Source: Macrotrachela quadricornifera | Lineage: Eukaryota; Rotifera; Eurotatoria; Philodinida; Philodinidae | DNA: 64,000 nucleotides | Assembly: GCA_022393335.1 (NCBI GenBank) | Contig: JAJEKB010000790.1 | Coordinates: 62,001 to 126,000 of the forward strand | Direction: 5' to 3' | Shown: piece by piece, positions 12,401 through 22,582 of the stretch | How the letters are laid out: every line of letters starts with the position of its first letter | Numbering within the stretch: the first letter of the stretch is position 1 | Position numbers and translations under genes: made by a program | The notes under the pieces: model-generated | What the model saw: only the letters and a program-made list of their open reading frames with translations | Database searches by the model: none | What the model was told of the DNA's origin: nothing

Positions 12401-14014
12401 TTAAATCTAATACGAATTAACATATTTGAAAGTTTTTTCTTTGTAACATGTAATAATTCGAACTAAATAAATCTTGAATAAGTATTCACTATTCTAATTT
12501 TCAATTTTTAGACACTTTTAATTTTAATGCGTAATATGAAATTAATGTTAACAAAGACACCACCAGAAGATGTTAAACAATATATTTTACCTGTTGTTTA
12601 TAATGCATTAGATGCTGAATCATCACAAGTTCAAGTAAAAATAAAAAAAAGAACAAAATTCTTTTGATTTTTTTTTTTTATTTTATTTTAGGAACTTTGC
12701 TTAGCAATAATTCCATCATTTGCACATTTAATTGATTTACAAGCAATGAAATATTCTATATTACCACGTATAAAAAAAATTTGTTTTGAAACAATAACAT
12801 TAAGTGTAAGTAAGTAATTATATTAAATATATCTTTCAGTTAAGTTTGAATTTTTTCTTTTTTGTAATTTAAGGTTCGTGTTAATTGTTTAATATGTCTT
12901 GGTAAATTAGTTGAATCATTAGATAAATGGATTATTATTGATGAAGTTTTACCATTACTTCAATCAATACCATCACGTGAACCAGCTGTACTTATGGCAA
13001 TATTAGGTATAATTAAAGTCGCTATGTCATCATCAAAAGCTGGTGGTTTACCACGTGAAGTACTTGCAACAAAAATTATACCATTTTTAGTACCAATATC
13101 AATTGAAACAAGTTTAAATCTTAATCAAGTAAATATAAATATAGATTTTATATTAAAAAAAAATATTTATTATTTTCTTCTTTTAGTTTAATGCATATAT
13201 GTTAACAATTAAAGATATGTTACAAACAGTAGAAATTGAACAACGTAAAAAACTTGAACAACTTTCACAACAAACAACTAAGTAAATAAAATTACAAGAA
13301 AAAAAAAGCATATTCTACTAAAGTTTTTTTTTTATTTTATCTAATTGAATTTTTTGTTTTAGTGCACCAATTGTACCAATTAATTCACCAACATCTGATG
13401 TTCATTTTGATCATAATTCAGCATCTATAGTAATAATTATAAGAAAAGAAAATTTCTATTTCATTTTTTAATATAATTTTTTTTATAATAGATGGATCAA
13501 TTTATGATTGGACATGGTTTTAATTCTGAAATAGCACAGAATAAAAATATGGCATCAATTTTTGATAATAATCAATCAAATAATAATCAAAAATCACAAA
13601 ATTTACAACAAATATCCTCACCATCAACTAATCAATCAAATTCAACAGAAACGTCTTTAGGAAAAAAAGTAAAAATTTTTTCTTTTTTCATATTTTTATA
13701 AATCAAAATTTTTTCTAGACATTAACATTAGAAGAAAAAGAACGTATTATTCGTGAAAGTGAACAAACACAACGTATGAAATCTCAAGGTGAACTTATAC
13801 CAGAACGTAAAACACCATTATCATCATTAGCAAATACAAATTCTAATATCCCACTTATGACTATGACACCAACATCACAATCAACAATGTCAAATTCATC
13901 TTCAACATATTTTAAAGATTTAACAAGTACTTTTTTTGATCAAAATTCTTCACAAACACTTTCTAATATGTCTACTTCTCAAACAATGCCGTCACTTATA
14001 CGTCCAACAATGGT

Positions 14015-14045
<31 letters not shown>

Positions 14046-14372
14046 CCATTACGTCCAACTATGGCACAACAACCAATACGACCAACATTAAATTTTACTT
14101 CTTCATCATCAAAAGGCACAGATTTAACATCAAGTCTTTTAAATAATATTAATTCACTTAATTCTCGTTCACAAACAAATTCAACAACAAAACCAATGAG
14201 TTTAAATTCATCAATGCCTTCACCTTTTTTTAATTCAGGAACAACAAATAATGGAGTTTTATTTCAACCACCACCACCACCAGGCTCAACTATAATTAAA
14301 GGTTCTATGACATCATCAAATGTAACACAAACAAAAACAGCAGCCTCAGAACTTGATGATCTTTTTAATTGA
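9466..14372 (+). CDS. SCYL2: SCY1-like pseudokinase 2 (CVAK104)
   Basis: Eighteen exons: 9466-9606, 9666-9743, 9798-9885, 10355-10424, 10482-10626, 10697-10837, 10900-11232, 11295-11420, 11474-11569, 11622-11702, 11762-11791, 12512-12634, 12692-12805, 12874-13128, 13187-13281, 13363-13429, 13492-13668, 13719-14372. They encode 937 residues; human SCYL2 is about 930. A protein-kinase-like domain (about 30-330) is degenerate: HRN (190-192) replaces HRD and GFE (210-212) replaces DFG, as expected of this pseudokinase. HEAT-like repeats follow (LLTKTPPEDVK, ELCLAIIPSFAHLID, VRVNCLICLGKL, PSREPAVLMAILGI), then a Gln/Asn/Ser-rich tail with a poly-Gln run. In other animals SCYL2 associates with clathrin and AP2 on endosomal/TGN membranes. 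Introns 3 (469 nt) and 11 (720 nt) are long; intron 3 carries an inverted-repeat element. The 30-nt exon 11 is optional-looking, having no clear counterpart in human. Confidence 0.95.
9931..10298. mobile_element. Inverted-repeat (foldback/MITE-like) element in SCYL2 intron 3
   Basis: Outer ends 9931-9945 and 10284-10298 are a perfect 15-bp inverted repeat (TGTAAAAGTTACGAA). Further in, 10043-10085 pairs with 10193-10237 at roughly 85% identity (for example GTTTTCAGGTATATGAAC against its complement with one mismatch), and the segments between also align, with about 50 nt extra on the left arm. The element therefore spans most of the otherwise oversized intron. No transposase is encoded. Target-site duplications were not clearly seen. 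A non-autonomous DNA transposon is the simplest reading. Confidence 0.65.
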
Positions 14373-14963
14373 TTTCATTCAACAGTGATGAATGTGTATA
14401 AATCAAATTTAAAAAAATCAAAAGAATATTTCTTTCTTTCTTTCGTTCTTTTTTTTTTTATAATTAATTTACATTCCTTGTTTCGTTCTTATTTATTTAT
14501 ACTTTTTTGTTCTTCTTTTTCTTCTAGTAATAAATGAAAGAACAAAATTCAATGCCATCCTTTCTGTTCATTTTCTTTTATAAATATCTATTCAAGTGGA
14601 ACAGATGATAACATGATAAAATAAATGATTTGATTGTTCCTTTTTTTTTGTGTATTCGATAATATATTGATAATAGATTGAGAAAGATAACTGTTCATTT
14701 TAAAAGAATATCATTTGTGTTGTACTGAAGTTAATTGGTTAAAATAAATATGATTTATAACTTCCATCACTTTTTGTTATATAAATAGAACCTTGTAAAT
14801 AAGAAAAAGTAAGTTGCCCGGGCGTAACAAGATTCATGGTCAAATTGTCAGTCAGACATGAATACAAGGTTTACCTTTATTCCTTCAGTGTATATCATTC
14901 ACTCATTTTAGTAAGAGAAATAGGTGAAAAGCATTCAACATTACTATTGCCTATCTGACGAGA
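14373..14963. other. Intergenic: SCYL2 3' UTR and promoter of the repeat-protein gene
   Basis: About 590 nt. AATAAA-type signals occur near 14528-14533, shortly after the SCYL2 stop. A TATA-like TATAAATAG lies near 14780, about 180 nt before the next ATG. The segment near 14815-14880 is less AT-rich than its surroundings. No RNA gene or exon was recognised. Confidence 0.5.
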
Positions 14964-16656
14964 ATGGCAAATAGTTTAGTGTATGAATTTCCTTATTCTC
15001 CGTATCACCCACATTCTATACCATATATTAATAATGATGTAAATTTATTGGCATCGGTATGTACTATTTTATTGATTCATTAAATGAGGATAAACTTGTA
15101 TTCAATAGCAAATTACACACCCGTTAGATGGTCTACTTTATAATCAACCACCAGTAATCACATTACAATGTGTTCCACAGATAAATTCAACCATAGGTGG
15201 CAATGCAAGTGTCTATCACGTGCCAGGTTTGTGTCTAGTTTTCTTTATAAGTGTACAAATGAAAATGAAAATGAAAATACATGTCTATTGACAGAAAGTG
15301 TACCGTTAGAAGCGATTTTACGAGAGTTTGGTGTTGATATGAATACATTACAGCTGGGCAGTTCTCTGAATAATTATTCTGCAAGTAAGAAATATTCTTC
15401 TAATATTAAAACATTAACGAATACTCTTGTTTGATATTTGAAAAGGTGTATTTCAACCAGTAGAAATCAGTATTCCAGGCACTTCACGTCGTCCTAAGCG
15501 ACTTATTTGTCGTGAAGTGTCAGATACAGAAGATGATTTATACTTTAGACGTCCTCTACGTCGTTCGAATTCTTGGTCTAATCAATCACAACAACCACCA
15601 GGTGCTATCCACGATGTACTAAGTAGAGTGTGGGACAAAGCGAAAACAGCAGCATCACAATTACCACCATCTCATTCAGCACCTAATCTTAATTCAGTAT
15701 GGGAATCTATGCGAAACGCTCCTCCATTGTCAAATCCTAGTGTTAATAATGTTTGGCAACATATACGAAATAGCCCTACTCCTCCTCCATTACCAAATCC
15801 TAGTGTTAATAATGTTTGGCAACATATACGAAATAGCCCTACTCCATTTCCAGACTCTAGTATTAGTAATGCATGGCAAGCAATGGTAAATGCACCTCCA
15901 GGAATTTCGCGGGAACATCAAAATGCTGTTAGTAATGTTTGGAATAGAGCAGATAATGCAAGTCATCAAAATTCAAGTCCTGTTGCAAACGCTTTTCATA
16001 GAATGCAACAAGCAACTAGTGGTGTTCCTCCACCGTCACCACTAAATCGAGAAGCAGTACATGATTTCTTTGCAGCACGTAATGTACCACCTGGTATTAA
16101 CCAACCATCACCATTTCAAAATCGAGAAGCTGTACATGATTTTCTTGCAGCACGTAATGTACCACCTGGTATTAACCAACCATCACCATTTCAAAATCGA
16201 GAAGCTGTACATGATTTTCTTGCAGCACGTAATGTACCAGCTGGTATTAATCAACTACCACCATTTCAAAATCGAGAAGCTGCACATGATTTTCTTGCAG
16301 CACGTAATGCCCTTAGTGGTGGTAATCAACTGATACCACAGCAAAATCGAGAAGCTGTGCGTAATTTTCTTGCAGCACGCAATCTACCAGTTGGTATGAA
16401 TCAACCGAACTCAGCTGTTGCATCGGTTTGGCAGAAGGCTGATTATGCAGCTCATCAAAATCCATATCCGCAACAACAATTTTATCCATCACAACCGCCT
16501 ATAAGTAATGTATGGAATCGTATGCAACAAAATATGCCATATTCACCAATGGCTGCGCCACGACGAAGTCTTCAAAGTATACCTGCTCCGATGTCGTTTA
16601 GTTCAGTACTTTCTCAAGCACACAGACAACATTTGCCTTTTTCCGGAGCCATGTGA
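14964..16656 (+). CDS. Unrecognised Asn/Pro-rich protein of degenerate tandem repeats
   Basis: Four exons (14964-15056, 15109-15226, 15295-15384, 15446-16656) with consensus splice sites and matching phases encode 503 residues. I do not recognise a family. The first 120 residues contain a short conserved-looking block (SVPLEAILREFGVDMNTLQLG) and no signal peptide or membrane segment. From about residue 130 a basic, Arg-rich linker leads into repeats: two 21-residue units of the type NPSVNNVWQHIRNSPTPPPL, related single units (NAWQAMVNAPPG, NVWNRADNASHQN, NAFHRMQQA), then five 25-residue units of the type NREAVHDFLAARNVPPGINQ, then more VW units. All share a pattern of Val, an aromatic residue three to four later, then [AI]RN or NA and Pro-Pro. 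It is probably an extended, repeat-based scaffold; cellular role unknown. AT content and codon use look like its neighbours. Confidence 0.8.
15733..15858 (+). repeat. 63-bp coding tandem repeat, two copies
   Basis: Copies begin at 15733 and 15796, nearly identical over the shared part, each encoding NPSVNNVWQHIRNSPTP. The frame is preserved. Confidence 0.85.
16045..16419 (+). repeat. 75-bp coding tandem repeat, five copies
   Basis: Units start at 16045, 16120, 16195, 16270 and 16345. Units two and three are almost identical, units four and five are more diverged, and every unit keeps the reading frame (25 codons). The pattern suggests recent expansion by unequal exchange inside an older repeat array. 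Confidence 0.92.
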
Positions 16657-17112
16657 TTTAATCACTAATTAGTTGTTCAATTGGAATTAGATTGAATACT
16701 GAAATTCTTTTTTCGAATTGACTTCAGAAGACAAATCTAATTTACATCATAATCTTATTAGAAAAATGCAGTGCAATTAGATATACTACTAGTCTAAAAT
16801 AATTGCACACATTTTATCTTATTCTTTTATATTTTGTCTTTCGACTTCTCTTCCTTATTACTTTCGAATGTTCAGAAAAATACTATGTAGGTTATCGGTT
16901 ATACATTTACATTTCTGTTTTTTAATTTTTATTATTATGCGCTATGAAAAATATACGATTGAGGGGTTGTGTAAAAGACTTATCTTTTTTTTATCAAGAC
17001 AATTCAATATTTGTATTAAGTTTGATATGCAAGGAAACAAAAATCAATAGAAGCATATATTTTTAAAAAAAAAGACGAGTGAAATCAAAAAATTTTGTTT
17101 ATATATTTTTTT
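16657..17112. other. Intergenic between convergent genes
   Basis: About 455 nt between the stop codons of the repeat-protein gene and the minus-strand ML-domain gene; AT-rich, with the 3' UTRs of both. Nothing else recognised. Confidence 0.5.
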
Positions 17113-17709
17113 TCAAGTAAATTTGTTTGCTTTGAGTAATGTTAAATATCCAATCACACAACCGATTGTTGTCTTTGTTTTAGGTTCTATAAATTTTACT
17201 TTAAAACGATATTGTCCAGTTGTAATTGGTTTAACAAGTTTCGTTCTTTTCTTATCTTTTATATTAACAGTAAAATGTTCAATTGTATGTGAACCAATAT
17301 TAAGATCGCAATTACATGATTTTTTATTATCTTGACTATTTGATCGAATAAGATTATTTGTTTTACATTTTTGTTGAATAAGATTACATAATGATTGTTT
17401 ATCACATGCAACAAGACCTATTGTACATGGAAGATCGGTCCACGTAGATCCAAGTTTTCGTTCAAATTTTGTTGAAACTTGTATATCATCAGAGAATTTT
17501 TTTGTTAAATTAAATGAAAGTGAAAGATACATTATACCAGGAATAGATAATTGATTACTCCATATATTAAATGATAATGTTTGAATAGGAAATGAAGATG
17601 ATTTTGTAGATTCTTTAACACAATTTAAATCAACATCATTCAGTTGTACTGTATAAGTTGATGCATATATGTGTTGAATTAATAAAAATAAAACTACAGC
17701 AAACATCAT
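17113..17709 (-). CDS. Secreted GM2-activator-like protein (ML/lipid-binding fold)
   Basis: A single exon of 198 codons. Residues 1 to about 17 form a signal peptide (MMFAVVLFLLIQHIYAS). Eight cysteines at 30, 95, 102, 108, 115, 132, 134 and 184 match the number and spacing style of the four disulphides of ganglioside GM2 activator; the paired CNC corresponds to the CHC of the mammalian protein. Other matching stretches are the pattern FERKLGSTWTDLPC, TGQYRFKVKF and IGCVIGYLTLL near the end. Members of this family are beta-cup lipid carriers that present glycolipids to lysosomal hydrolases or act as secreted lipid-binding proteins; several invertebrates have expanded sets. The exact ligand cannot be told from sequence. 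Start chosen as the first Met of a double Met before the hydrophobic core. Confidence 0.85.
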   Translation of the reverse strand: MMFAVVLFLLIQHIYASTYTVQLNDVDLNCVKESTKSSSFPIQTLSFNIWSNQLSIPGIMYLSLSFNLTKKFSDDIQVSTKFERKLGSTWTDLPCTIGLVACDKQSLCNLIQQKCKTNNLIRSNSQDNKKSCNCDLNIGSHTIEHFTVNIKDKKRTKLVKPITTGQYRFKVKFIEPKTKTTIGCVIGYLTLLKANKFT

Positions 17710-19088
17710 GTGTTAGTTATATTGTTTTTTTGTATAATGCAACTACAATAAGAATAACAACAAACTATTTCTTAGCATCTTTTTTTCTGTTCTTCGTTCT
17801 CTATCTAATATAATAAATAAGTAACTAATTTCTATCATTCTGAAGTAAATATCGCATATATTACACAAAATACATTAGCAAACATCAGTCTATTGTTTAC
17901 TTAGAAAAAAAAATGGTTAAACTAATAGTAATTCATAAATAAATACTATGTTATTTTGTCATTTAATTTTGTTGACGGAGTAGTTAGGATTTTATAAATA
18001 ATTAAAGATATAAAAATAAAATGTAACTTTTTTTTAATATTATTTTTATTTTTGTTTTCTGTGATTAAATAAAAGTAGATAATTCATGATTATTTGAAAA
18101 TACTTTAAATTTGTGAAATGATCAAACTTATTTTTATAATGTTTAACTATCTTTACTATCAAATTTTGTTTATTTATTTACAAAAAATAATTTTCAGTAA
18201 TACATTTATGTAAATAAAGCATATAGAGATATCGTTGTTTTATATATAAAATTGATTTGTGTATTAAATTTTATTTTTCTTCAAGAATTAAATATAACTC
18301 ACAACACTATCATCCTAATGATTTTTCAAATTACAGTAAAATGATCGTTAGATTTTATTCTTATATATATATAACAATTAATTGATTACAGTCAGTATAG
18401 CAATACATTGTATATCATAATCTGATAACTAAGTCTTTCTTGAAAGTCATCAGTGCCATCGCAGATCATAACAATATCTACATCATATTCTAATGACTTT
18501 AATTTACATCAATATGATAAAAAATGCATGACGTATTTACTAGAGATTTATCATATATTAGTAGTAAAACAATTGTTACATTGAATTTTGCTTCCAAATA
18601 AAATATTTAACTTATTTGATTTCAGTTATATTGTATTTAGTATATTATAGATCATTAGAAAAATTTTCGAATTAAATCTATCAGAAAATGAACTTTGCCA
18701 TTCGAACCGGTATAACACTGTTGATGAACTGCAGCCAACTGGCGGTTAATTTTGCTCCACTGACAGTCAGCATGGTCAATTGACGGTTAACCGAATTCAA
18801 TTGGGAAAAAAAAAATTTTATTTTTTGAAAATAATCGAACAAAATCATCAGTTTAAGTTTCGACTATCAGGTAACTACAGTTGATTAACTGCGGTTAATT
18901 AATGGTTTTGCCAAAAAAAATAACGACATGAGTATTAATTAACAGAGTCATCTATCGAATATTTCTATTTTTATATAGACGAATCAAAAAAAGAGGTAAA
19001 CGAATATATAATATGATCATTCATTTATTTGAATTTTAGTTTATTTTTAAATATATTTTTACTTTCGTAATATTTTAGATCAATCATA
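17710..19088. other. Intergenic region with short GGTTAA-type repeats
   Basis: About 1.4 kb without a gene, AT-rich apart from 18700-18915. There, related motifs recur: AACTGGCGGTTAATTTTGC (18736-18754), GACGGTTAACCGAATTC (about 18782-18798, partly palindromic) and AACTGCGGTTAATTAATGG (about 18887-18906). They may be fragments of a repeat element. Just before NOP16 lies a pyrimidine-rich tract ending in AG 10 nt before its ATG. Confidence 0.4.
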
Positions 19089-19777
19089 ATGGTACAAACT
19101 CGTCGTCGTAAACGTGGTAAAGTTTATTTACATGGAATTAATCGTAAAAAATTATGGTTAAAAGAAAAACGTAAACGTGAAGTACGTGTACGTCATTGTC
19201 CATTAATACGTTCAAATTGGGAATCAAAGCTTTCAGTACCAACTAATTATCATGAATTTGCACTTGTTCATGATATAAAAAAAGCTTTTCCTATACCAAA
19301 AACAAAAGATTTACTTAATCCAAAAATTCTTGAAAAACATGTAAAACAACAACAAGAAAAATCCGATGATGATGATGATGATAATCAATTATCTTTACCA
19401 ATGACTGAATCAACAGGAAAAAAGAAAAGACGTCGACCAACTAAAGTTCATGTTCGTGATGAACTTGAACAAGATGCAAATGCAGAACGTGTAAAATCAT
19501 TAAGAATATCCGATCCAGAACGATTGTATGCTTTTTAAAAAAAATTTTATTTCTTATTTATCTATTTTAATTTAGATTTTGTATTTATATGATTGAAAAA
19601 CATAATACAAATTATGAAGCAATGGCTCGTGATCATCGTAATGATTATCAATTAACAGCACGACAACTTGAAAGAAAAATCGAAAAATTTAGAAAAATAC
19701 CAAAAGTTTATGAACGTTATTTAGCTGAAAAAAGTGCAGGAAGAAATTTTTTAGCTGAATTTCAGATGGATAATTAA
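19089..19777 (+). CDS. NOP16: Nucleolar protein 16
   Basis: Two exons (19089-19525 and 19576-19777) encode 212 residues, somewhat longer than human NOP16 (about 178) because of an acidic Asp-rich insertion near residue 95. The basic N-terminus (RRRKRGKVYLHGINRKKLW) and the C-terminal block YMIEKHNTNYEAMARDHRN, followed by QLTARQLERKIEKF, match the NOP16 family, a 60S ribosome-biogenesis factor of the nucleolus. The junction restores LFCIYMIEKH, matching the family's DYVRYMVENH region. An acceptor-like TTTTAG lies 10 nt before the ATG. The stop is followed after 65 nt by the start of delta-tubulin on the same strand, an arrangement suggestive of a two-gene transcription unit. Confidence 0.9.
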
Positions 19778-19842
19778 ATAAAATACAAAAAATAAAATAA
19801 AATAAAAAACAATGATTTTTCTTTTCTTGTTATTTGTTTTAG
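19778..19842 (+). promoter_or_regulatory. Short intercistronic spacer with acceptor at the TUBD1 start codon
   Basis: Sixty-five nt separate the NOP16 stop from the TUBD1 ATG. AATAAA (19777-19782) overlaps the NOP16 stop, and a pyrimidine-rich tract ends in TTTTAG immediately before the ATG at 19843. A poly(A) signal followed by an acceptor with no room for a promoter is the layout of SL trans-spliced operons. Confidence 0.6.
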
Positions 19843-22241
19843 ATGTCATGTATTATCCTTCAACTTGGACAATGTGGAAATCAAGTTGGTCAACGTTTAT
19901 TTGATACATTAATTGAAGATAATATTACACATATAAATCAATCTAAATTAACTATTGATAATCAATCATTAATTCATGATTATAATCGTCATTCACTTGA
20001 TAGATTTTTTATTCAACATGATAATAAACTTACTGCACGAGCAGTTGCTATTGATACTGAACTTAAAGTTATTGAACAATTAATGGATGAAAAATCTCAA
20101 TCAAAACGTCACTGGCATTATGAAAAAAAATGTATAATTGAAGGTAAAAATTTTAACAATAGAATTATATCAGAGTTCAACGAAACAACTAAAAAGTCAC
20201 TTTGTCATCATCTTCTCTTATCAAAAAAAGTATTTTGAATCATGATATTTCTGGCAAATTTTACAGGCATTAGCAGTAAAACTACATATGCATCAAATAG
20301 TTCAAGCCATATTTACCTAGATAAAAACAAATCTTATGATTATCGTATTACTATCAGTAAAATTTCTTTTAGCCTGTTTTCTAATCACAAATAGCTGTTT
20401 ATTTGAAATGTACAGTTCGTACATAATGATCATACAAAATCTCAGTTTACTCCATATTCTTCAACATACGATCACGAAAATAAACGGTTATAATATTGAA
20501 CTGTATGACTCATCAAAATACGATTACAAACAATGCAATAGAGTTTTTTTCTAATCCCTTTTTTAATAAAGAAAAAATAGACGGAGTTTTTTCAATAACT
20601 TTTGAATAGATTGACATATAGAGCTGCGGTTATCATCATTGGAAAGAGGAGATGAAGATGCATCAAAAACTATATGAAGCGACTTCTCTAGCTACTTTCC
20701 TAAGATTTTTACATAAAGCTTTTATGTAAAAACAATTCTATAAAGATTGTATTCCTAACAACTATGATTGAGATATTTTAGCCATCGGAATGCAATTTAT
20801 CATTCCATTTTATTCAACAGAATAATCCACAAATGAAAATTTTGATGAAAAATTGCTTTTTCAACATATGAGAAAAAAAAAGCAGTTTTTTGAAAACGTT
20901 CCATCAAAATTCTTAGAAAAGTAGTCAGAAAAATCTTTTCATCTAGATTTTGATGTGCCTGCATCTTCTCTTTCTACAGCTTTATATACCATTCCATTCA
21001 AAAGTTATTCAAAAAAATCCTCATCAGTCTGCTTGTTTTGAAATGAAAAGATATTACAATCATTAATGTCAAAAATATTTCGAAATATAGTAAACGAACA
21101 AAAAATCAATTCAAATTTATATCTTATAGTTTATCCATAAAGGTCGTCTCGGATCTGGTAATAATTGGGCATGTGGTTATCGAAATGGTTCATTAGCGGA
21201 AGAAAATATATTAAACAGTCTTCGATGGCAACTAGAACATGCTGATCGAGTTGATACAATTTTACCAATACTTTCCTTAGCTGGTGGAACAGGTATAAAA
21301 ATAGAATAAAATTATTTATTTATTTTTTATTTAAAATAAATTTTGATTTAGGTTCTGGTCTTGGTACATATATTGTTGAATGTATTCGTGATGAATTACC
21401 ACGTTCATTTCTTTTATCAACAATTGTTGTACCATATACAAGTGGTGAAGTTGTTGTACAAAATTATAATTCATTATTAACATTATCACATATTTATCAT
21501 TCTACTGATGCATTATTAGTTTTTGAAAATGATATACTTCAACAATATGCAAAAAAACTTGTTTTATATTCTGGTATAAATCGTTCAATAAATATACATG
21601 ATATGAATAATATATTAACAAGACATTTATGTAGTTTTATTCAACCTATTTTAAATAAAAATGAAACAATATGTGACATAAATTCTTTATTAGAATCACT
21701 TTTACCACATTCATTTTATAAATTATTAACACTTCGTTGTGTACCACAATTAAGTGATCAAGCATTAGATTTTAGTACATATAAATGGTCATCATTAATA
21801 AAAACCTTATCACAAATGTATATTAATAATTCATATTTAGATGAAGGTCTTAATTGGTCATTAAAACCTTTTGAAACACGAACAAAATCTATTGGAAATA
21901 TATTTTTATCACGTTCATATGATAAAGAAAATATTGAAAATGATTTAAAACAATATTTTAATCATTCATCATTTTATTCATCATTTATATCATCATCAGA
22001 TTATTATTATTTATATAATTATCGAAATAAATCTTATTTAAATTATGAAAAATATTTATCATTTATAAGTAATTGTCAAACACCTGTATCAGCACTTGAT
22101 AGAATTGTAAATAAATCATGGCAATTATTTGGACAAAAAGCATATCTTCATCATTATTTAAAATATGATATTGATGAACAAATATTTCTTAATGGTTTTG
22201 TACAAATTGAACAAATTATTAAATCTTATAATCAATTATAA
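19843..22241 (+). CDS. TUBD1: Delta-tubulin
   Basis: Three exons (19843-20143, 21143-21292, 21352-22241) encode 446 residues; human delta-tubulin has 453. Tubulin N-terminal GTP-binding signatures are present: QLGQCGNQVGQRLFD, GSGNNWACGY, and the loop AGGTGSGLGTY (GGTGSG at about 148-153, split by intron 2). Delta-specific matches are VQNYNSLLTLSHIY, STDALLVFENDI, the region SIHDMNNILTRHL, and the C-terminus EQIFLNGFVQIEQIIKSY. Unlike alpha and beta tubulin it lacks an acidic C-terminal tail. Delta-tubulin is needed for triplet microtubules of centrioles and basal bodies, fitting an animal with motile cilia. Intron 1 is 999 nt and holds an inverted-repeat element; its acceptor (21141-21142) is pyrimidine-poor and was chosen for phase and homology over the better-looking AG at 21128, which would introduce a stop. 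Confidence 0.93.
20583..21021. mobile_element. Long-inverted-repeat element in TUBD1 intron 1
   Basis: Left arm about 20583-20709 and right arm about 20906-21021 are inverted copies, about 115-127 nt each. Clear paired segments include AATAACTTTTGAAT (20594-20607) with ATTCAAAAGTTATT, and GATGAAGATGCATCAAAA with its diverged complement. An internal near-palindrome TTTTACATAAAGCTTTTATG lies at about 20708-20733. No transposase is present. It accounts for nearly half of an unusually long intron. A foldback or MITE-type DNA element is likely; target duplications were not identified. Confidence 0.65.
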
Positions 22242-22333
22242 TATATTTATATGAAAAAAAAAGAAATATTTTTGTCAGATAAATTAATGAATGTGACAAT
22301 TTTTGATGAAACTTTTCTTTTTTATATAAATAA

Positions 22334-22350
22334 TGTGTGTGTGTGTGTGT
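22334..22350. repeat. (GT)n microsatellite
   Basis: A short dinucleotide run in the 341-nt spacer between convergent TUBD1 and SLC25A20. The rest of the spacer is 3' UTR-like and AT-rich. Confidence 0.85.
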
Positions 22351-22582
22351 TTTTTTTCGATTTATTCAAAGAAGTTTATTAAAATTGAAAAATCGTTCTA
22401 GGAATGATGCCTACCATTGTATGTTAGAAATAGGAAAATGATTCTAGAAAAGTTAATATATAAAGACAAACAAAAGAAAAAACTTTTGACAGAAACAGTA
22501 GTAGACCTAAACCGATCATTAATAAAAAAACATCTTAGACAAAAAGAAAAGAAAAGATTAAAAATTTGTTCTGTTCTTTTTT

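Noticed and set aside
16061..16333. 90-codon frame inside the 75-bp repeat array
   Set aside because: Alternative frame of the tandem repeat; it is open only because the repeat unit length is a multiple of three.
20336..20554. 72-codon hydrophobic frame in TUBD1 intron 1
   Set aside because: Lies within an intron next to the inverted-repeat element; no homology, no splice context, composition of random AT-rich DNA.
21130..21142. Acceptor AG at 21128-21129 for TUBD1 exon 2
   Set aside because: It has a better pyrimidine context, but joining it to the donor at 20144 gives an immediate stop; the AG at 21141-21142 keeps the frame and the GSGNNW homology.
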